This document shows positions 1 through 9,154 of a stretch of 64,000 nt of DNA, piece by piece. A model generated the notes under the pieces. The model saw only the letters and a list, made by a program, of their open reading frames with translations, did not search any database and was not told the origin of the DNA. The position numbers and the translations under genes are program-made. This DNA comes from JBQTGK01 sp052400665 (GTDB lineage: Bacteria; Bacteroidota; Bacteroidia; Bacteroidales; Marinifilaceae). Every line of letters starts with the position of its first letter. The stretch's first letter is position 1. The stretch lies in assembly GCA_052400665.1 (NCBI GenBank), contig JBQTGK010000004.1. One strand, 5' to 3'.

Positions 1-58
1 TAAGCTTGTTAGCGCCGATGGTACTGCCGAAAGGTGGGAGAGTAGGTCGACGCCAACC
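1..58 (+). rRNA. rrf: 5S ribosomal RNA, 3' end only
   Basis: The first ~58 bases carry the conserved 3' half of a bacterial 5S rRNA: the GCGCCGATGGTACTG segment, then GGTGGGAGAGTAGGTCG. A strong terminator follows at once. The 5' half and presumably the 16S/23S genes lie to the left of the window, so this is the tail of an rRNA operon. The exact 3' end is uncertain by a few bases. Confidence 0.9.
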
Positions 59-63
59 TTTAA

Positions 64-101
64 AAGAGTCTTATTCTTTACGAATAAGACTCTTTTTTTT
101 T
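64..101 (+). terminator. Rho-independent terminator of the rRNA operon
   Basis: A perfect 13-bp stem (AAGAGTCTTATTC / GAATAAGACTCTT) with a 5-base loop is followed by a run of T residues. It lies a few bases after the 5S end and closes the rRNA operon. Confidence 0.93.
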
Positions 102-226
102 GCTTTAGTTTGAAGTATTTTATTATAATCGCAGATTATTTAGTTACCATTAGTCGGGATAATTATTTCTATTTTAGAAACTGCTGAAAAATCATAATAT
201 GAATACATGTTTTTTTAGGATAATTA

Positions 227-256
227 TTGCTTTGTTTAAAATATTAGTTAATTTTG
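227..256 (+). promoter_or_regulatory. Candidate promoter of rpsO
   Basis: TTG at 227-229 and TAATTTTG at 249-256 are 19 bases apart, which fits the Bacteroidota sigma consensus TTTG-N19-TAnnTTTG. It lies about 60 bases upstream of the rpsO start in the otherwise empty interval after the rRNA terminator. Confidence 0.6.
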
Positions 257-314
257 CAAATTGATTGTGAAGTGCAATCTTTATTAATATAATTATAAAA
301 TAAATAAAAGAATT

Positions 315-584
315 ATGTATTTATCAGCAGAAAAAAAGCAAGAGCTTTTCGAGAAGTACGGGAAGTCTAACAAAGATACTGGGACTGCAGAATCTCAAAT
401 CGCTTTGTTTTCTTACCGTATTGGTCATTTAACAGATCACCTAAAGAAAAATAGAAAAGATTACAGTACCCAACGTGCACTGCAATTGTTAGTAGGTAAA
501 AGAAGAAATCTTCTTGATTACTTAAAAGCAAAAGATATTGAAAGATACAGAGCTATTATTAAAGCTTTAAATATTCGTAAATAA
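315..584 (+). CDS. rpsO: 30S ribosomal protein S15
   Basis: The 89-residue product has the normal S15 length and the family features: the early YGKSNKDTGTAESQIALF segment, then the HLKKNRKDYSTQRAL and LVGKRRNLLDYL stretches. S15 is a primary binder of 16S rRNA in the central domain of the 30S subunit. The gene has its own promoter-like sequence upstream and a perfect terminator directly downstream, so most transcripts probably end before pnp. The rpsO-pnp neighbourhood is conserved in many bacteria. Confidence 0.98.
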   Translation: MYLSAEKKQELFEKYGKSNKDTGTAESQIALFSYRIGHLTDHLKKNRKDYSTQRALQLLVGKRRNLLDYLKAKDIERYRAIIKALNIRK

Positions 585-593
585 TATCATATT

Positions 594-627
594 AAAGCAA
601 TCCCGAGTGATCGGGATTGCTTTTTAT
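594..627 (+). terminator. Terminator after rpsO
   Basis: A 13-bp perfect stem (AAAGCAATCCCGA / TCGGGATTGCTTT) with loop GTGA runs into T residues. It separates rpsO from pnp, so read-through or a weak promoter at 628-687 would have to supply pnp. Confidence 0.92.
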
Positions 628-687
628 ATAATATAGCGACAGCTTGTTGCTTATCCAATAATATAGTGTGAATTTAACTACACAAAG

Positions 688-2817
688 ATGAAAGTGATCG
701 AAAAAATAATTGAATTAGGTGATGGAAGGTCCATCACAATTGAAACAGGAAAATTGGCAAAACAAGCTGATGGATCTGTTGTAGTAAAAATGGGTAAGAC
801 CATGTTGTTGGCTACAGTGGTATCGGCAAAAGATGCTAAGCCTGATGTGGATTTTATGCCTTTGTCGGTTGACTATAAAGAAAAATTTAGTGCACTTGGA
901 CGTTTCCCAGGTGGTTTTATGAAAAGAGAAGGTCGTCCTTCTGATTATGAGATTTTAGTATCTCGTTTGGTGGATCGTGCCTTACGTCCACTTTTCCCAG
1001 AAGATTATCATGCTGATACTTTTGTATCAATTAATTTAATCTCTGCTGATGCTGATACAATGCCAGATGCTCTTGCTGGTTTGGCTGCTTCTGCAGCACT
1101 TGCTGTATCAGATATTCCGGTTATGGAGCCAATTTCGGAAGTACGTGTTGCCAGAGTTGAAGGTGAAATGATGATTAACCCAACTCGTACTCAATTAGAA
1201 GTTGCAGATCTTGATATGATTGTTGCAGCTACTATGGAAAATATTATGATGGTTGAAGGTGAAATGGATGAAGTTTCAGAAGCAGAAATGCTTGATGCTA
1301 TTAAATTTGCTCACGAAGCCATTAAAATTCAATGTCAAGCTCAAATTGAGTTGGCAGAAGCAGTAGGTTCAACTGTAAAAAGAGAATATTGTCATGAAAC
1401 CAACGATGAAGAACTTCGTCAGTTAGTTGTTGATAAAACTTATGCTAAAGTTTTAGAAGTAGCAAGATTACAAAATCCTAACAAACATGAACGTTCTGAT
1501 GCATTTGCAGCTGTAAAAGAAGAGTTTGTTACTGAATATTCAGAAGGTAAAGAAGATTCGGAAATTAATTTGTCATTAATCGGACGTTATTTTCATGATG
1601 TTGAGAAAGATGCAGTAAGAGAAATGGTATTGGAAGATCGTAAGCGTCTTGATGGTCGTAATACAGATCAAATTCGTCCGATCTGGTCTGAAATTGATTA
1701 TCTGCCAGGAGCTCATGGATCAGCAGTATTTACCCGTGGTGAAACTCAATCATTAACCTCAGTTACCTTAGGAACTAAGTTAGACGAGAAGATTGTTGAT
1801 GATGTTTTGTATAGAGGAAAAGAAAAATTTGTTCTTCACTATAATTTTCCTCCTTTCTCTACTGGAGATGCTCGTCCTTCGCGTGGTATTAGCCGTCGAG
1901 AAGTAGGACATGGTAACCTTGCATTTAGAGCTCTTAAAGGAATGATCCCTGCTGATTCACCTTATGCTATTCGTGTTGTTTCGGATATTTTGGAATCAAA
2001 TGGTTCGTCATCAATGGCGACTGTATGTGCTGGTACGTTGGCTTTAATGGATGCAGGTATCCAAATTAAAAAGCCAGTTACAGGTATAGCAATGGGATTA
2101 ATATCTACAGCAGGAGCTGAAAAATATGCTGTTCTTTCTGATATTTTAGGTGATGAAGATCACTTGGGAGATATGGACTTTAAAGTAACAGGAACTAGAG
2201 ATGGTATTACTGCTACTCAAATGGATATTAAAGTAGATGGACTTCCTTATGAGGTATTGGCTCAGGCATTGAATCAAGCTCGTGAGGGACGTTTACATAT
2301 TTTAGATAAAATTGCTGAGACTATTGAACAACCTCGTGAAGATCTTAAGCCTCATGCTCCAAGAATTGTGTCACTTTCTATTCCTAAGGATATGATTGGT
2401 GCTGTAATAGGACCAGGTGGTAAAATTATTCAGGAAATTCAGGAAACTTCGGGTGCAGTTATTGTTATTGAAGAAGTTGATGGACAAGGTGTTGTTGATA
2501 TTTCAGCAGACAATAAAGAGGCAATTGATATTGCATTGGGTCGTATTAAAGGAATCACAGCTGTTCCTGAGGTAGGAACTATTTACAAAGGTAAAGTTAA
2601 GTCTATTGTGACTTTCGGTGCTTTTGTTGAAGTTCTTCCAGGAAAAGATGGTTTGCTTCATATTTCTGAAATCGAGCATCGCAGATTAAATACAGTCGAT
2701 GAAGTATTGAAAGAAGGACAGGAAGTTGAAGTTAAATTGATCGATATCGATGCTAAATCGGGTAAATTAAAACTTTCCAGAAAAGCACTTTTACCAAAGC
2801 CAGAGAAAAAAGATTAA
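688..2817 (+). CDS. pnp: Polyribonucleotide nucleotidyltransferase (PNPase)
   Basis: At 709 residues this is full-length PNPase, the phosphorolytic 3'-5' exoribonuclease of RNA turnover. Two RNase PH-like halves span roughly residues 1-220 and 310-540, including FPPFSTGDARPSRGISRREVG of the second core (split by my reading at RPSRGISRREVGHG). A KH domain with VIGPGGKIIQEIQ starts near residue 573. A C-terminal S1 domain starts near residue 630 (GAFVEVLPGKDGLLHISEI). The start at 688 gives the usual N-terminus. It lies immediately downstream of rpsO and is followed by its own terminator. Confidence 0.98.
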   Translation: MKVIEKIIELGDGRSITIETGKLAKQADGSVVVKMGKTMLLATVVSAKDAKPDVDFMPLSVDYKEKFSALGRFPGGFMKREGRPSDYEILVSRLVDRALRPLFPEDYHADTFVSINLISADADTMPDALAGLAASAALAVSDIPVMEPISEVRVARVEGEMMINPTRTQLEVADLDMIVAATMENIMMVEGEMDEVSEAEMLDAIKFAHEAIKIQCQAQIELAEAVGSTVKREYCHETNDEELRQLVVDKTYAKVLEVARLQNPNKHERSDAFAAVKEEFVTEYSEGKEDSEINLSLIGRYFHDVEKDAVREMVLEDRKRLDGRNTDQIRPIWSEIDYLPGAHGSAVFTRGETQSLTSVTLGTKLDEKIVDDVLYRGKEKFVLHYNFPPFSTGDARPSRGISRREVGHGNLAFRALKGMIPADSPYAIRVVSDILESNGSSSMATVCAGTLALMDAGIQIKKPVTGIAMGLISTAGAEKYAVLSDILGDEDHLGDMDFKVTGTRDGITATQMDIKVDGLPYEVLAQALNQAREGRLHILDKIAETIEQPREDLKPHAPRIVSLSIPKDMIGAVIGPGGKIIQEIQETSGAVIVIEEVDGQGVVDISADNKEAIDIALGRIKGITAVPEVGTIYKGKVKSIVTFGAFVEVLPGKDGLLHISEIEHRRLNTVDEVLKEGQEVEVKLIDIDAKSGKLKLSRKALLPKPEKKD

Positions 2818-2841
2818 TTATTTAGTTATTCTATATTTTAA

Positions 2842-2871
2842 AATCCCGGATTGGTTCCGGGATTTTTTTTT
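2842..2871 (+). terminator. Terminator after pnp
   Basis: The stem AATCCCGGA / TCCGGGATT has a short TTGGT loop and is followed by about nine T residues, 25 bases after the pnp stop codon. Confidence 0.92.
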
Positions 2872-2915
2872 ATAATAGCTGAATACTTAAATTAGCAAAT
2901 CAAAAGAAATTGACA

Positions 2916-3404
2916 ATGGAAGATACTTGGCTTAATAAAATTTCTAAAAAAGTAGATCAACAAGCACTGGAATTTATTTCGCTGCGCGATTATAGATTCT
3001 ATCAGATCGAAAAAATAAAGAGAATTGCCGCTTTATTAGATAAGCAAACTTCTTGTTTAGACTGTAAATATGCAAAGGAAGAATTAGAGGCTATTGTTGA
3101 TGATTTAGATCGATTGATTAATAAATCTGGAGTAAATCGAAGTGAATATGAAAAAAAGGTTGAAAAGCTTTTAAAACATTTAAAGGAAGAACATCAAGTT
3201 TATCAACAACATCATTTTACATATACTTATTCAGGAGTTTATATGTTGGCAGGTGTTGTTTTTGGACTTTTGTTGTCTTATGGTATGTTTTATGATTTTA
3301 ATCCTACAATTTTCTTTTTATGTTCAGGCATTAGTCTTATTGTTGGAAATTTTTTAGGGTCTAAAAAGGACAAAGCTTGTAAGCGATCTGGTAAACAAAT
3401 TTAG
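2916..3404 (+). CDS. Small membrane protein of unknown function
   Basis: I do not recognise the family. The 162-residue product has a charged, helical, probably coiled-coil first two thirds with a CxxC pair (TSCLDCKYAKEE, near residue 50). Two hydrophobic helices follow near residues 105-145 (YMLAGVVFGLLLSYGMF and IFFLCSGISLIVGNFL), and the tail is short and lysine-rich. That pattern suggests a large cytoplasmic N-terminal domain anchored by a helical hairpin. I use the ATG at 2916 rather than an in-frame TTG six bases earlier. It is a single gene between the pnp terminator and the oligopeptidase gene. Confidence 0.75.
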   Translation: MEDTWLNKISKKVDQQALEFISLRDYRFYQIEKIKRIAALLDKQTSCLDCKYAKEELEAIVDDLDRLINKSGVNRSEYEKKVEKLLKHLKEEHQVYQQHHFTYTYSGVYMLAGVVFGLLLSYGMFYDFNPTIFFLCSGISLIVGNFLGSKKDKACKRSGKQI

Positions 3405-3485
3405 GATTTAAATATAGTATATTGTACATTAGATTAACAAGTTAAAATCTATGTACTACTTTCGTTAATTCTAAATTTTTACTAC

Positions 3486-5603
3486 ATGAAACATTTAATT
3501 TTGCCCATTGTAGCCTGCTTTATAGCAGGAGCTTGTTCAAATCCAAAAGAAAAAATGAATTATCCTTTATCAAAAAAAGTTGATACTGTTGATGTGTACT
3601 TTGGTACTGAAGTGCAGGATCCTTATCGTTGGCTTGAAGATGACAATTCGGAAGAAACCAAAAATTGGGTAATCTCTCAAAATAAGCTGACTGATTCTTA
3701 TCTTAAACAAATCCCTTACAGAGAAAAAATTAATAAACGACTTACCGAAGTATGGAATTATCCTAAAGTTGGGGTTCCTTTTAAAAAAGGGGAGATGTAT
3801 TTTCATTATCGCAATAATGGATTGCAAAATCAATATGTATTGTATGTTCAAAAATCATTGGACGATGAAGCTACAATTTTGCTTGATCCGAATACTTTAT
3901 CGGATGATGGAACAGTTGCGCTTGCAGGAATTACTGTTTCTGAAGATAGTAAGTATCTAGCTTATAGAATTGCTCGTTCGGGTTCCGATTGGAACGAATT
4001 GTACATTCGTGATATTGCTACAGGTAATGATTTAGATGATCATTTAATGTGGTTAAAATTTACTGAAGTTTCCTGGTATAAAGATGGTTTTTTCTATTCT
4101 CGATACGATGCACCAGAAAAAGGAGGAGAATTGTCAAAATCCAATGAATTTCATAAAGTGTATTATCACAAGCTGGGAAATACACAGGAGCAAGATGAGT
4201 TGATTTACGAAAATTCAAAGTATCCAAAACGACTTTATGGAGTAGGAGTTACCGAAGACGAAAAATATTTAATTCTTTCTGAAATGGGAGCAAGTCATGG
4301 AAATGCTCTTTATTTTAAAGATTTATCAAAGAAATCTTCGGAGTTTACATTAATTACTGATGAAATTGAACTGGATCATAGTATTATTGATGATGTTGAT
4401 GGTAAGTTATTAATGTACACTAATAATGGTGCACCTAAATATAAGCTTGTTGAAGTAGATGTAAATAAGCCAACTAAAGAGCATTGGAATATTCTTATTC
4501 CTGAAAAAGATAATGTTTTAAGTGGGGTTAAATTAGCGGGAGGTAAAATTGTAGCTTCTTATATGAAAGATGCTTACTCAAAAATAGAAATACTAAACTT
4601 AGATGGTACATTTAAATCTGATGTAGAATTGCCGGGTATTGGGACTGCGGGTAGTTTTTCTGGAAAAAAAGATGAGAATATTGCCTTTTATAGTTTCGAA
4701 TCGTTTACCACTCCGGATATTGCCTATAAATACGATTTTACAAGTGGAAAATCAGAAATATTTTATCAGCCTGAAATAAATTTTAATCCAGATAATTTTG
4801 TAACGGAACAAAAGTTTTATATCAGTAAAGATGGAACTAAAATTCCAATGTTTATTATTCATAAGAAAGGAATAAAATTAGATGGAAATAATCCGTGTTT
4901 GTTATACGGTTATGGCGGATTTAATGTAAGTCTTACCCCTTATTTTACCCCAAGAAGATTGGTTTGGCTTGAAAATGGTGGAATTTATGTAGTTGCGAAC
5001 TTGAGAGGTGGTGGAGAGTATGGAGAAGATTGGCATCAGGCAGGAACTAAGATGAATAAACAAAATGTATTTGACGATTGTATTTCTGCAGCAGAGTATT
5101 TGATCGAAAATAAGTATACTAAACCCGATAAACTTGCCTTAAAAGGAGGGTCGAATGGAGGTCTTCTTGTGGGAGCGGTTATTAATCAACGACCCGATCT
5201 ATTTAAAGTAGCCATACCCGAAGTTGGAGTTATGGACATGTTGCGATATCATAAGTTTACAATTGGTTGGGCCTGGGCAGGCGATTATGGTACTAGTGCC
5301 GATAATAAAGATATGTTTAATTATTTATTAAACTATTCGCCAGTTCATAATATTAAGGATATTAATTATCCTGCCATAATGGTAACTACAGCTGATCATG
5401 ATGATCGTGTTGTTCCAGCTCACTCATTTAAATATATTGCTACTTTACAAGAAAAATATTCATGCAATAATCCTGTACTTATACGGATTGAGTTTAAAGC
5501 AGGACATGGAGGTGGAATGCCAACATCAAAACAAATTGAGGAATACACTGATATTTGGTCTTTTATTTTTTACAATATGGAAATATTACCTGATTTTAAT
5601 TAG
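3486..5603 (+). CDS. Prolyl oligopeptidase family serine peptidase (S9), lipoprotein
   Basis: The product has 705 residues, the usual size of the S9A family, which cleaves short proline-containing peptides. The N-terminus is a lipoprotein signal with the lipid-accepting Cys at residue 17 (IAGAC-SNP), so the enzyme should be membrane-anchored outside the cytoplasm rather than cytosolic. A beta-propeller region covers roughly residues 80-420. The alpha/beta-hydrolase domain carries GGSNGG with Ser556, the HDDRVVP motif with Asp near 640, and KAGHGGG with His674, a complete triad with normal spacing. It is transcribed alone and followed by a strong terminator. Confidence 0.95.
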   Translation: MKHLILPIVACFIAGACSNPKEKMNYPLSKKVDTVDVYFGTEVQDPYRWLEDDNSEETKNWVISQNKLTDSYLKQIPYREKINKRLTEVWNYPKVGVPFKKGEMYFHYRNNGLQNQYVLYVQKSLDDEATILLDPNTLSDDGTVALAGITVSEDSKYLAYRIARSGSDWNELYIRDIATGNDLDDHLMWLKFTEVSWYKDGFFYSRYDAPEKGGELSKSNEFHKVYYHKLGNTQEQDELIYENSKYPKRLYGVGVTEDEKYLILSEMGASHGNALYFKDLSKKSSEFTLITDEIELDHSIIDDVDGKLLMYTNNGAPKYKLVEVDVNKPTKEHWNILIPEKDNVLSGVKLAGGKIVASYMKDAYSKIEILNLDGTFKSDVELPGIGTAGSFSGKKDENIAFYSFESFTTPDIAYKYDFTSGKSEIFYQPEINFNPDNFVTEQKFYISKDGTKIPMFIIHKKGIKLDGNNPCLLYGYGGFNVSLTPYFTPRRLVWLENGGIYVVANLRGGGEYGEDWHQAGTKMNKQNVFDDCISAAEYLIENKYTKPDKLALKGGSNGGLLVGAVINQRPDLFKVAIPEVGVMDMLRYHKFTIGWAWAGDYGTSADNKDMFNYLLNYSPVHNIKDINYPAIMVTTADHDDRVVPAHSFKYIATLQEKYSCNNPVLIRIEFKAGHGGGMPTSKQIEEYTDIWSFIFYNMEILPDFN

Positions 5604-5628
5604 TCGATAAATTAAGAATTTAATCAAA

Positions 5629-5677
5629 GAGAAGTCATTGTTGAATATTTTATTAGCAATGGCTTCTCCTTTTTTTA
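5629..5677 (+). terminator. Terminator after the prolyl oligopeptidase gene
   Basis: A 12-bp stem with one G-T pair (GAGAAGTCATTG / CAATGGCTTCTC) closes a 16-base loop and is followed by eight T residues. Confidence 0.85.
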
Positions 5678-5743
5678 AAAAAAGACTGATATTTGTGCCT
5701 CATTTTCTATTTTTATGTCTCCAAAACCGAAACTTGTTTTTTA

Positions 5744-6379
5744 ATGGATTATAACTTTATTGTAATTGAAGGAAATATTGGTGCAGGTAAAACTACGCTT
5801 ACTAATAAAATAGCTAAAGAATGTAATGCTAAACTGATATTGGAGCAGTTTGCAGAGAATCCTTTTTTACCAAAATTTTATAAGGATCCCGAAAAGTACT
5901 CCTTTCCTTTAGAAATGTCATTTCTTGCAGATAGATATAATCAGTTAAAAAAAGAATTAAGCGAACGCGATTTATTTAAATCTTTTACCATTTCGGATTA
6001 TTATTTCATGAAGTCTCTTATTTTTTCGAAACAGACGCTTCAGAACGATGAGTATTCTTTATACCGTCAATTTTTTCATATTATTTACAATTCTCTTCCT
6101 AAACCAGATTTGTATGTTTATTTACATTCGAATACTGAAAAATTATTGAATAATATAAAAAATAGAGGACGAGAATATGAACAAAAAATATCAGCAGATT
6201 ACCTATCTAAAATACAGGAAAGTTATTTTGAATTTTTTAAGCAACAGCAAGATTTAAAATTTTTAGTTATTGATACTAACAACATTGACTTTGTTAACAA
6301 CAGAGAAGATTATAGAAAGGTAAAAGATTGCATATTTAATGCTGAATGTAAAATGGGACTTAATAGAATTATTCTCTGA
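5744..6379 (+). CDS. Deoxynucleoside kinase family protein
   Basis: A 211-residue P-loop kinase of the dNK/dGK-dCK type, which phosphorylates deoxynucleosides in salvage. It begins MDYNFIVIEGNIGAGKTT, with the P-loop at residues 10-18. It has the DRY-type motif (FLADRYNQLKKEL) and a later arginine-rich lid-like segment (NIKNRGREYEQ). The open frame extends 17 codons upstream to 5693, but the ATG at 5744 places the P-loop where the family has it, so I use that start. The exact nucleoside preference cannot be read from the sequence. Confidence 0.9.
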   Translation: MDYNFIVIEGNIGAGKTTLTNKIAKECNAKLILEQFAENPFLPKFYKDPEKYSFPLEMSFLADRYNQLKKELSERDLFKSFTISDYYFMKSLIFSKQTLQNDEYSLYRQFFHIIYNSLPKPDLYVYLHSNTEKLLNNIKNRGREYEQKISADYLSKIQESYFEFFKQQQDLKFLVIDTNNIDFVNNREDYRKVKDCIFNAECKMGLNRIIL

Positions 6380-6435
6380 AAGGCCCGAATATTAAATAAA
6401 AAGACTGAATAAATTTAATTTGCATAAAATTTTCT

Positions 6436-6443
6436 TAAATTTG
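6436..6443 (+). promoter_or_regulatory. -7 box (TAAATTTG) upstream of the TPR lipoprotein gene
   Basis: TAAATTTG matches the Bacteroidota -7 consensus TAnnTTTG exactly and lies 50 bases before the gene. No well-spaced TTTG -33 element is visible (one lies 13 bases upstream, too close). Confidence 0.45.
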
Positions 6444-6492
6444 TTTCTAAACTGGATTAGAATTTTTAAAGTTAAATAATTAAGTAGTTGTT

Positions 6493-8217
6493 ATGAAAAG
6501 ATCAAAGGTTATTTCCTTAGCTTCTTTAGCGTTAGCTGGTGTTGTACTTACGAGTTGTGCCGGGTTAAATAAAATGAAGAAAGAAGCAAGTAACATCAAG
6601 TATCAGGTAACTCCTGAAGTTTTAGAAGCTCACGCTGATATGGTTGATGTAAAAGTTACTGTAAACATTCCTGCAAAGTATTTTAATAAGAATGTAGTTG
6701 TTGTGGCAACTCCAGTTCTTAAATTCGAAGGTGGCGAAAAAGCTTTCCCTTCTAAAACTTTACAAGGTGAAAAAGTTCAGGGAAACAATACTGTCGTTCC
6801 TTTTGAAACAGGTAAAACAATCTCTTATACAGGGAAAATTCCTTACGAGCAAGCGATGAGAATTTCTGACCTTGAAGTAAGAATGGTTGGTAGTAAAGGT
6901 GAAAAATCTGTTGATTTTGACCCATATAAAATTGCCGATGGTGTTGTAGCTACTGCTACTTTAGTTCAAAACACTCCTCGTAATATTGTAGGAAAAGATG
7001 CTTTCCAAAGAATCATTCCTGAAACTCAGGAAGCAGATCTTCATTACCTAATCAACAGTTCTCAGGTTCGTTGGTCAGAAATGAAAGCTGAAGATGTGAA
7101 AGCGTTAAAAGCTTATTTAGATGCTGTAAAAGCTGATGATAAGAAAGAATATAAAGGTGTAGAAGTTTCGGCTTATGCTTCTCCTGATGGAAAACAGGAC
7201 TGGAATGAGAAATTAGCTGGAAAACGTGAAGTTTCTTCTTCTAAATACATCAAGAAAGAAATGAAGAGAGCTAAAATGGCTGAATATGCTGCTGAAGATT
7301 TCTTCAAATCAAAAGTTACTCCAGAAGACTGGGAAGGTTTCCAAAAATTAATGAAAGCTTCTAACATTCAAGATAAAGAATTAATTCTACGTGTTCTTTC
7401 TATGTACTCAGATCCTGAAGTACGCGAAAAAGAAATTAGAAATATTTCTGCTGCTTTTGATGAAGTGAAAAAAGAAGTGCTTCCTAAATTAAGAAGATCT
7501 AAGTTTAGTGTAAATGTTGATCTTATTGGAAAAACAGATGCTGAATTGAAAGATCTAGGAATGAACAATCCATCAGAATTAAACGTTGAAGAATTACTTT
7601 ATTCTGCAACTTTAGTTGATTCTGCTGATGATAAATTAAAAATTTACGAAGTTGCTAAAAAGCAATTCTCTAAAGACTGGAGAGGTTATAACGATGCAGG
7701 TATGATTTTATTCGGAATGAATAAAGTTGCTGATGCTAAGTCTAACTTCGAGCAAGCAGATAAATTATCAGCTAAAAACCCAGTTGTTAAAAATAACTTG
7801 GGAGCTGTTGAACTAGTAAACGGTAATGTTGCTGAAGCAGAAGTTCTTTTTGGAGCTGCTACAGGTGCTGGTAAAGAAGTAAACTATAACCAAGGTATTG
7901 TTGCAGTTAAAAAAGCTGAGTACGATACTGCTGTTAAACATTTTGGTGAGTGTAACGGTGTAAATGCTGCTTTAGCTAACATTCTTGATGAAAAATACAA
8001 TGTTGCTCTTGATAAGCTAAATGCTAATACTACTGATGCAGCTATGGTTTACTATTTGAAAGCTGTAGTTGGTGCAAGAACTGCAAACAACAATTTAGTT
8101 TTCACTAATCTTGAAACTGCTGTTGCTAAAGATGCTTCCTTAAAAGCTGCTGCAAAAACAGATATGGAATTTGCAAAAGTTTTTGAAGATGCAAAATTCA
8201 AAGCTATCGTTGAGTAA
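6493..8217 (+). CDS. Outer-membrane-type lipoprotein with OmpA-like segment and TPR repeats
   Basis: The 574-residue product starts with a lipoprotein signal (Cys22 in VLTSCAG). After an N-terminal beta-rich region it has an OmpA-like segment near residues 225-255 (SAYASPDG, then N-E-K-L and an R), the motif that binds diaminopimelate in peptidoglycan. The C-terminal half (about 385-530) reads as TPR repeats (GYNDAGMILFGMNKVADAKS, KNNLGAVELVNGNVAEAEV). It may tether the envelope to the cell wall and scaffold other proteins. The function is inferred from these modules and no specific family name is certain. Strong codon bias and its own promoter and terminator suggest high expression. Confidence 0.8.
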   Translation: MKRSKVISLASLALAGVVLTSCAGLNKMKKEASNIKYQVTPEVLEAHADMVDVKVTVNIPAKYFNKNVVVVATPVLKFEGGEKAFPSKTLQGEKVQGNNTVVPFETGKTISYTGKIPYEQAMRISDLEVRMVGSKGEKSVDFDPYKIADGVVATATLVQNTPRNIVGKDAFQRIIPETQEADLHYLINSSQVRWSEMKAEDVKALKAYLDAVKADDKKEYKGVEVSAYASPDGKQDWNEKLAGKREVSSSKYIKKEMKRAKMAEYAAEDFFKSKVTPEDWEGFQKLMKASNIQDKELILRVLSMYSDPEVREKEIRNISAAFDEVKKEVLPKLRRSKFSVNVDLIGKTDAELKDLGMNNPSELNVEELLYSATLVDSADDKLKIYEVAKKQFSKDWRGYNDAGMILFGMNKVADAKSNFEQADKLSAKNPVVKNNLGAVELVNGNVAEAEVLFGAATGAGKEVNYNQGIVAVKKAEYDTAVKHFGECNGVNAALANILDEKYNVALDKLNANTTDAAMVYYLKAVVGARTANNNLVFTNLETAVAKDASLKAAAKTDMEFAKVFEDAKFKAIVE

Positions 8218-8239
8218 TTGATAATACGATATATGTTTA

Positions 8240-8268
8240 AAAGCGATCCTTTAAGGATCGCTTTTTTT
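8240..8268 (+). terminator. Terminator after the TPR lipoprotein gene
   Basis: An 11-bp perfect stem (AAAGCGATCCT / AGGATCGCTTT) with loop TTA is followed by a T run. Confidence 0.93.
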
Positions 8269-8336
8269 ATGTTATTAGGCTAAAATATATGGCGATTTTT
8301 TTATCTTAGTCCATTCTGTTAAAAGACAATAAAATT

Positions 8337-9152
8337 ATGGAAACGATGGAAATTAATATTCCGCATAAAGTCACTAATAATTTTCAATCATTGGTTTTTT
8401 TTATTGATACAAATGAAAAAACCAGAAAATGTTATGCAGATGAGATTATTCTAAATTTTGCTGAAACCAAAGTTTTTGAATCTAACCTGTTTTCTATTCT
8501 TGGGTGCTTAATAGCCAATTGGGAGAAGAGGAAAAACAAAGTTCGTTTGCTTAATATTCAGGAATCGATTTCCAATCTTTTTTATACCAAGAAATTAGTA
8601 AGAGGAGGTACCCGTAAGTTTCTATGGAAGCATTTAATAAAATGTCAGTATTTTGGTAGTTCTGATGAAGAAGTTTTGTTAGAATATTTAGAAACAAAGA
8701 TTTTTCCGGAAAGGCCAGGTATTATCCTAAATCAACAACTAAAAATGGCAATTCAACTTTGCGTTGCCGAAGTTTTTAGAAATGCGTTTGTGCATGGTGT
8801 GTGTAGAGAAGTTTTTATTGCGCATTACTTTTCGGTATATAATCAGAAGCTTTTTGTAAGTATTGTTTGCAAAGGAAAATCTATTAAGGATACCATAAAA
8901 GATAAAGAATATGGAAGAAATGGTACCTCTGCAATTGAATGGGCTGTTAAAAGTGAAACAAGCTCTAAGACTAAACAAAATGGCATGGGTTTATTTACTA
9001 TTCGACAGTTTATTGAACAGAATCAAGGAAAAATTCAAATCCTTTCGGATAATGGTGTCTGGAAACAGGTAAAACACCGGGTTTTTTCTAAAATGACAGA
9101 AAAAGCATTTCCCGGTACTGTAGTAACCTTAGAGTTTAATCTTAAAGAATAA
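8337..9152 (+). CDS. STAS-like plus HATPase (GHKL) domain protein
   Basis: The 271-residue protein has no signal peptide. The N-terminal ~110 residues look like a STAS-type fold (IILNFAETKVFESNLFSILG resembles the STAS core with its conserved surface serine). The C-terminal half has GHKL ATPase boxes: an N-box CVAEVFRNAFVHG with Glu145, Asn149 and His153, and a G2-type box NGMGLFTIRQFIE near residue 216. There is no phospho-acceptor histidine domain, so it resembles anti-sigma or switch-type kinases rather than a sensor kinase. No sigma or anti-sigma partner lies beside it. The domain calls are from motifs and the role is inferred. Confidence 0.7.
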   Translation: METMEINIPHKVTNNFQSLVFFIDTNEKTRKCYADEIILNFAETKVFESNLFSILGCLIANWEKRKNKVRLLNIQESISNLFYTKKLVRGGTRKFLWKHLIKCQYFGSSDEEVLLEYLETKIFPERPGIILNQQLKMAIQLCVAEVFRNAFVHGVCREVFIAHYFSVYNQKLFVSIVCKGKSIKDTIKDKEYGRNGTSAIEWAVKSETSSKTKQNGMGLFTIRQFIEQNQGKIQILSDNGVWKQVKHRVFSKMTEKAFPGTVVTLEFNLKE

Positions 9153-9154
9153 GT

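Noticed and set aside
101..226. tRNA gene after the rRNA operon
   Set aside because: No cloverleaf-like pairing, T-loop GTTCRAnnC or CCA end could be found in this AT-rich interval.
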